Positions 14,828 through 16,202 of a DNA stretch of 16,202 nt are shown here, one piece after another. The stretch's first letter is position 1. Each line of letters opens with the position of its first letter. Made by a program: the position numbers and the translations under genes. The DNA is taken from the NCBI GenBank assembly GCA_022712835.1, contig JAFLJU010000005.1:1-16202 (forward strand). Direction: 5' to 3'. The stretch comes from Desulfobacteraceae bacterium (GTDB lineage Bacteria; Desulfobacterota; Desulfobacteria; Desulfobacterales; Desulfobacteraceae). The notes under the pieces are model-generated. The model did not search any database, had not been told where the DNA came from, and saw only the letters and a program-made list of their open reading frames with translations.

Positions 14828-15610
14828 TTAATCTTTTTTTGTTCCAACGGCATATGCCAAACCGCCTATTTTATTTAAACCAGGAACTCTCTGAAATAAT
14901 TTTTCAAGGAGATAGAGTTTTGATTTATGTGAATACCGTCCAAAGGAGGGAGGTATATAGCCAATGGAACCCCATTCTATATTTTGGAATCCTGCATTTT
15001 TCATCATTTTTTTTAATTCAACGATTGAATACAATGGGTTTCCATAGGTAAACCACCTGTAGGGACAATACTTATTCGGGATAATGATCAATATTTTTGA
15101 AGAGGGCTTAAGAATCCTGTATAATTTGTCAATGGCCGTTTGTTTGTCTTGGATATAGTGCAAGACTCTGGAGCTGTAAATGGCATCAAATTGGTTGGGT
15201 TCAAATTCTCCAAGATTCAGAATATCTTCACAATGCAGCGTTACCTTTGTTACTTTTTTTTCCTCCATTAAGTAGCAGGCTTTTTCATATAGTTCATGGG
15301 TCAATTCGACACCTTCAATCCTAATATCCGGTATGAAATATTTGAGTCCATAGATTAAACGGCCCCAGCCAAAGCCCGCTTCAAATATATTCATGCCTTT
15401 TTTCAGATCCAATTGTTTTATAATGAAATCAACGGATGTTTTCCATGTCAAATCAAATAATTCTGTTTTTAGCATCCTTTCGAGCTCTTCACTGCCTGCT
15501 AACTTTTTTGAGCGTTGTTTCCATTCAGCCTGGTGTTTTTCATTTTTCATAATCATGATTTTTTTTGGCCTCTGAATTTTGTATTGATCGATCGTACTTG
15601 GCTTATTCAA
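14828..15610 (-). CDS. Class I SAM-dependent methyltransferase
   Basis: A Rossmann-fold methyltransferase of up to 260 residues, probably modifying a sugar or polymer end. Motif I is FEAGFGWG (76-83), the acidic residue that holds the SAM ribose is E102 in GVEL, and the post-II/III region has DAIYSSRVLHYI (142-153) followed by LKPSSKILIIIPN. The longest frame starts at a TTG (15610) without a good ribosome binding site. ATGs at 15556 and 15550 are likely alternatives; CAGAGG lies about 12 bases ahead of the first. The sequence before residue 25 shows no conserved motif, so the shorter start (242 residues) is equally plausible. It sits between a glycosyltransferase and the APH-fold kinase. The acceptor cannot be deduced; O-methylation is the usual reaction in such loci. 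Confidence 0.83.
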   Translation of the reverse strand: MNKPSTIDQYKIQRPKKIMIMKNEKHQAEWKQRSKKLAGSEELERMLKTELFDLTWKTSVDFIIKQLDLKKGMNIFEAGFGWGRLIYGLKYFIPDIRIEGVELTHELYEKACYLMEEKKVTKVTLHCEDILNLGEFEPNQFDAIYSSRVLHYIQDKQTAIDKLYRILKPSSKILIIIPNKYCPYRWFTYGNPLYSIVELKKMMKNAGFQNIEWGSIGYIPPSFGRYSHKSKLYLLEKLFQRVPGLNKIGGLAYAVGTKKD

Positions 15611-15628
15611 ATCTACTGCAACTTTTAT

Positions 15629-16202
15629 TTATGGTAGATTTATACTTTGGTATATTGCCACTATTTTTTTTGCCACTTTTGATGCCATGAAATTCTGTTT
15701 TGCATACCTATGATTATGGTAGGAAATATTATGTAGTTTGTCTCTATCATAACAAATCCTTTTTATGCATTCAGCAATTTTAATCGGGTGGGTTGATTCG
15801 GATAAATATCCCATTGTATCATTTTTAAAAAAATCCTTAATTCCACCGACTCTGGTTGTGACAACTGGCAACCCAAATGCCATTGCTTCAAGAACAGAGG
15901 TAGGCATCCCCTCTCCGTAGTCTGTGGGAAAACAAAAAATATCGTGGTCAATAAAGGTTTTGCGCTTTTCGTTTCCTCTTATATACCCTGGCATAAAGAT
16001 CTTCTCCCCTAAATCCAATCGGGCAATATAATCATGTATCTCTTCTTTGATAGAACCATCCCCGGCGATGGTGAGTGTTACCTCGTATTGTTCATCCAGC
16101 AACAATTTAAAGGCCTCGATGGTTTCAAATACGCCTTTTTCTTTTTCGAGACGGGAAAGATATAGAAGGCGAATGGGATTTGGTGGTGTCACCCAGGCCA
16201 TT
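15629..16202 (-). CDS. GT4-family glycosyltransferase, C-terminal part (cut by window edge)
   Basis: The last ~190 residues of a GT-B glycosyltransferase. The segment IRLLYLSRLEKEKGVFETIE opens the C-terminal donor domain. TIAGDGSIKEEI and PGYIRGNEKR follow, then the sugar-nucleotide-binding E-x7-E motif in GEGMPTSVLEAMAFGLPVV. The acceptor domain of about 180 residues must lie beyond 16202, so the internal ATG at the very edge is not the start. It is distinct in sequence from the other GT4 gene at the left end of the same operon. The spacing of 18 bp to the methyltransferase frame supports a shared transcript. Donor and acceptor are unknown. Confidence 0.9.
   Translation of the reverse strand, partial: MAWVTPPNPIRLLYLSRLEKEKGVFETIEAFKLLLDEQYEVTLTIAGDGSIKEEIHDYIARLDLGEKIFMPGYIRGNEKRKTFIDHDIFCFPTDYGEGMPTSVLEAMAFGLPVVTTRVGGIKDFFKNDTMGYLSESTHPIKIAECIKRICYDRDKLHNISYHNHRYAKQNFMASKVAKKIVAIYQSINLP

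Overview
The window reads as one envelope polysaccharide locus of an AT-rich (roughly 40% G+C by eye) Gram-negative bacterium. Two outer-membrane lipoproteins, a Wza-type export protein and a protein with two c-type heme motifs point to an anaerobic or respiratory proteobacterial-type cell. The gene types fit the Desulfobacterota (Desulfobacter-like) best; that assignment is inference from general style, not from a marker gene.

Left edge (11-668): an unrelated, visibly more G+C-rich alpha/beta hydrolase closed by a strong hairpin terminator. Next comes a ~350-base non-coding stretch (669-1017) with a cluster of CCGAT/TTTCCG motifs, a TTGACA -35 box and a ~125-nt untranslated leader.

Plus-strand operon (1018-9171): a small XRE-type DNA-binding protein; an ExeA-like AAA ATPase with one membrane segment; an OmpA-type lipoprotein in which a von Willebrand A domain carries an inserted two-heme segment; a Wza-like export lipoprotein; a Wzz/GumC-like chain-length protein; a separate CpsD/BY-kinase-like P-loop protein with a degenerate P-loop; and a Wzy-like polymerase. 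Together these are the export and polymerisation half of a Wzy-dependent exopolysaccharide pathway. A probable sensor or envelope-anchoring module (ATPase plus heme/vWA/OmpA lipoprotein) sits at its head.

Minus-strand operon (9176-16202, running towards the left and converging on the first with 4 bp between stop codons): a partial GT4 glycosyltransferase, a SAM methyltransferase, an APH-fold kinase, a heparinase II/III-type (alginate-lyase-like) enzyme, an AlgD-type GDP-mannose 6-dehydrogenase and a second GT4 glycosyltransferase. These supply and assemble a polymer that probably contains mannuronic acid, may modify its end or residues with phosphate and methyl groups, and may cleave it. No initiating glycosyl-phosphotransferase, flippase or alginate-synthase gene is visible; they may lie outside the window.

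Most worth a second look: the vWA-diheme-TSP3-OmpA lipoprotein; two ten-base G tracts inside coding sequences, which could be on/off switches; an A_AAA_AAA slippery site that would extend the ATPase to the next gene's ribosome binding site; a missing canonical start codon in the lyase gene; and the degenerate, possibly kinase-dead BY-kinase with tyrosines at the wrong end. No tRNA, rRNA, CRISPR array or insertion sequence was seen.
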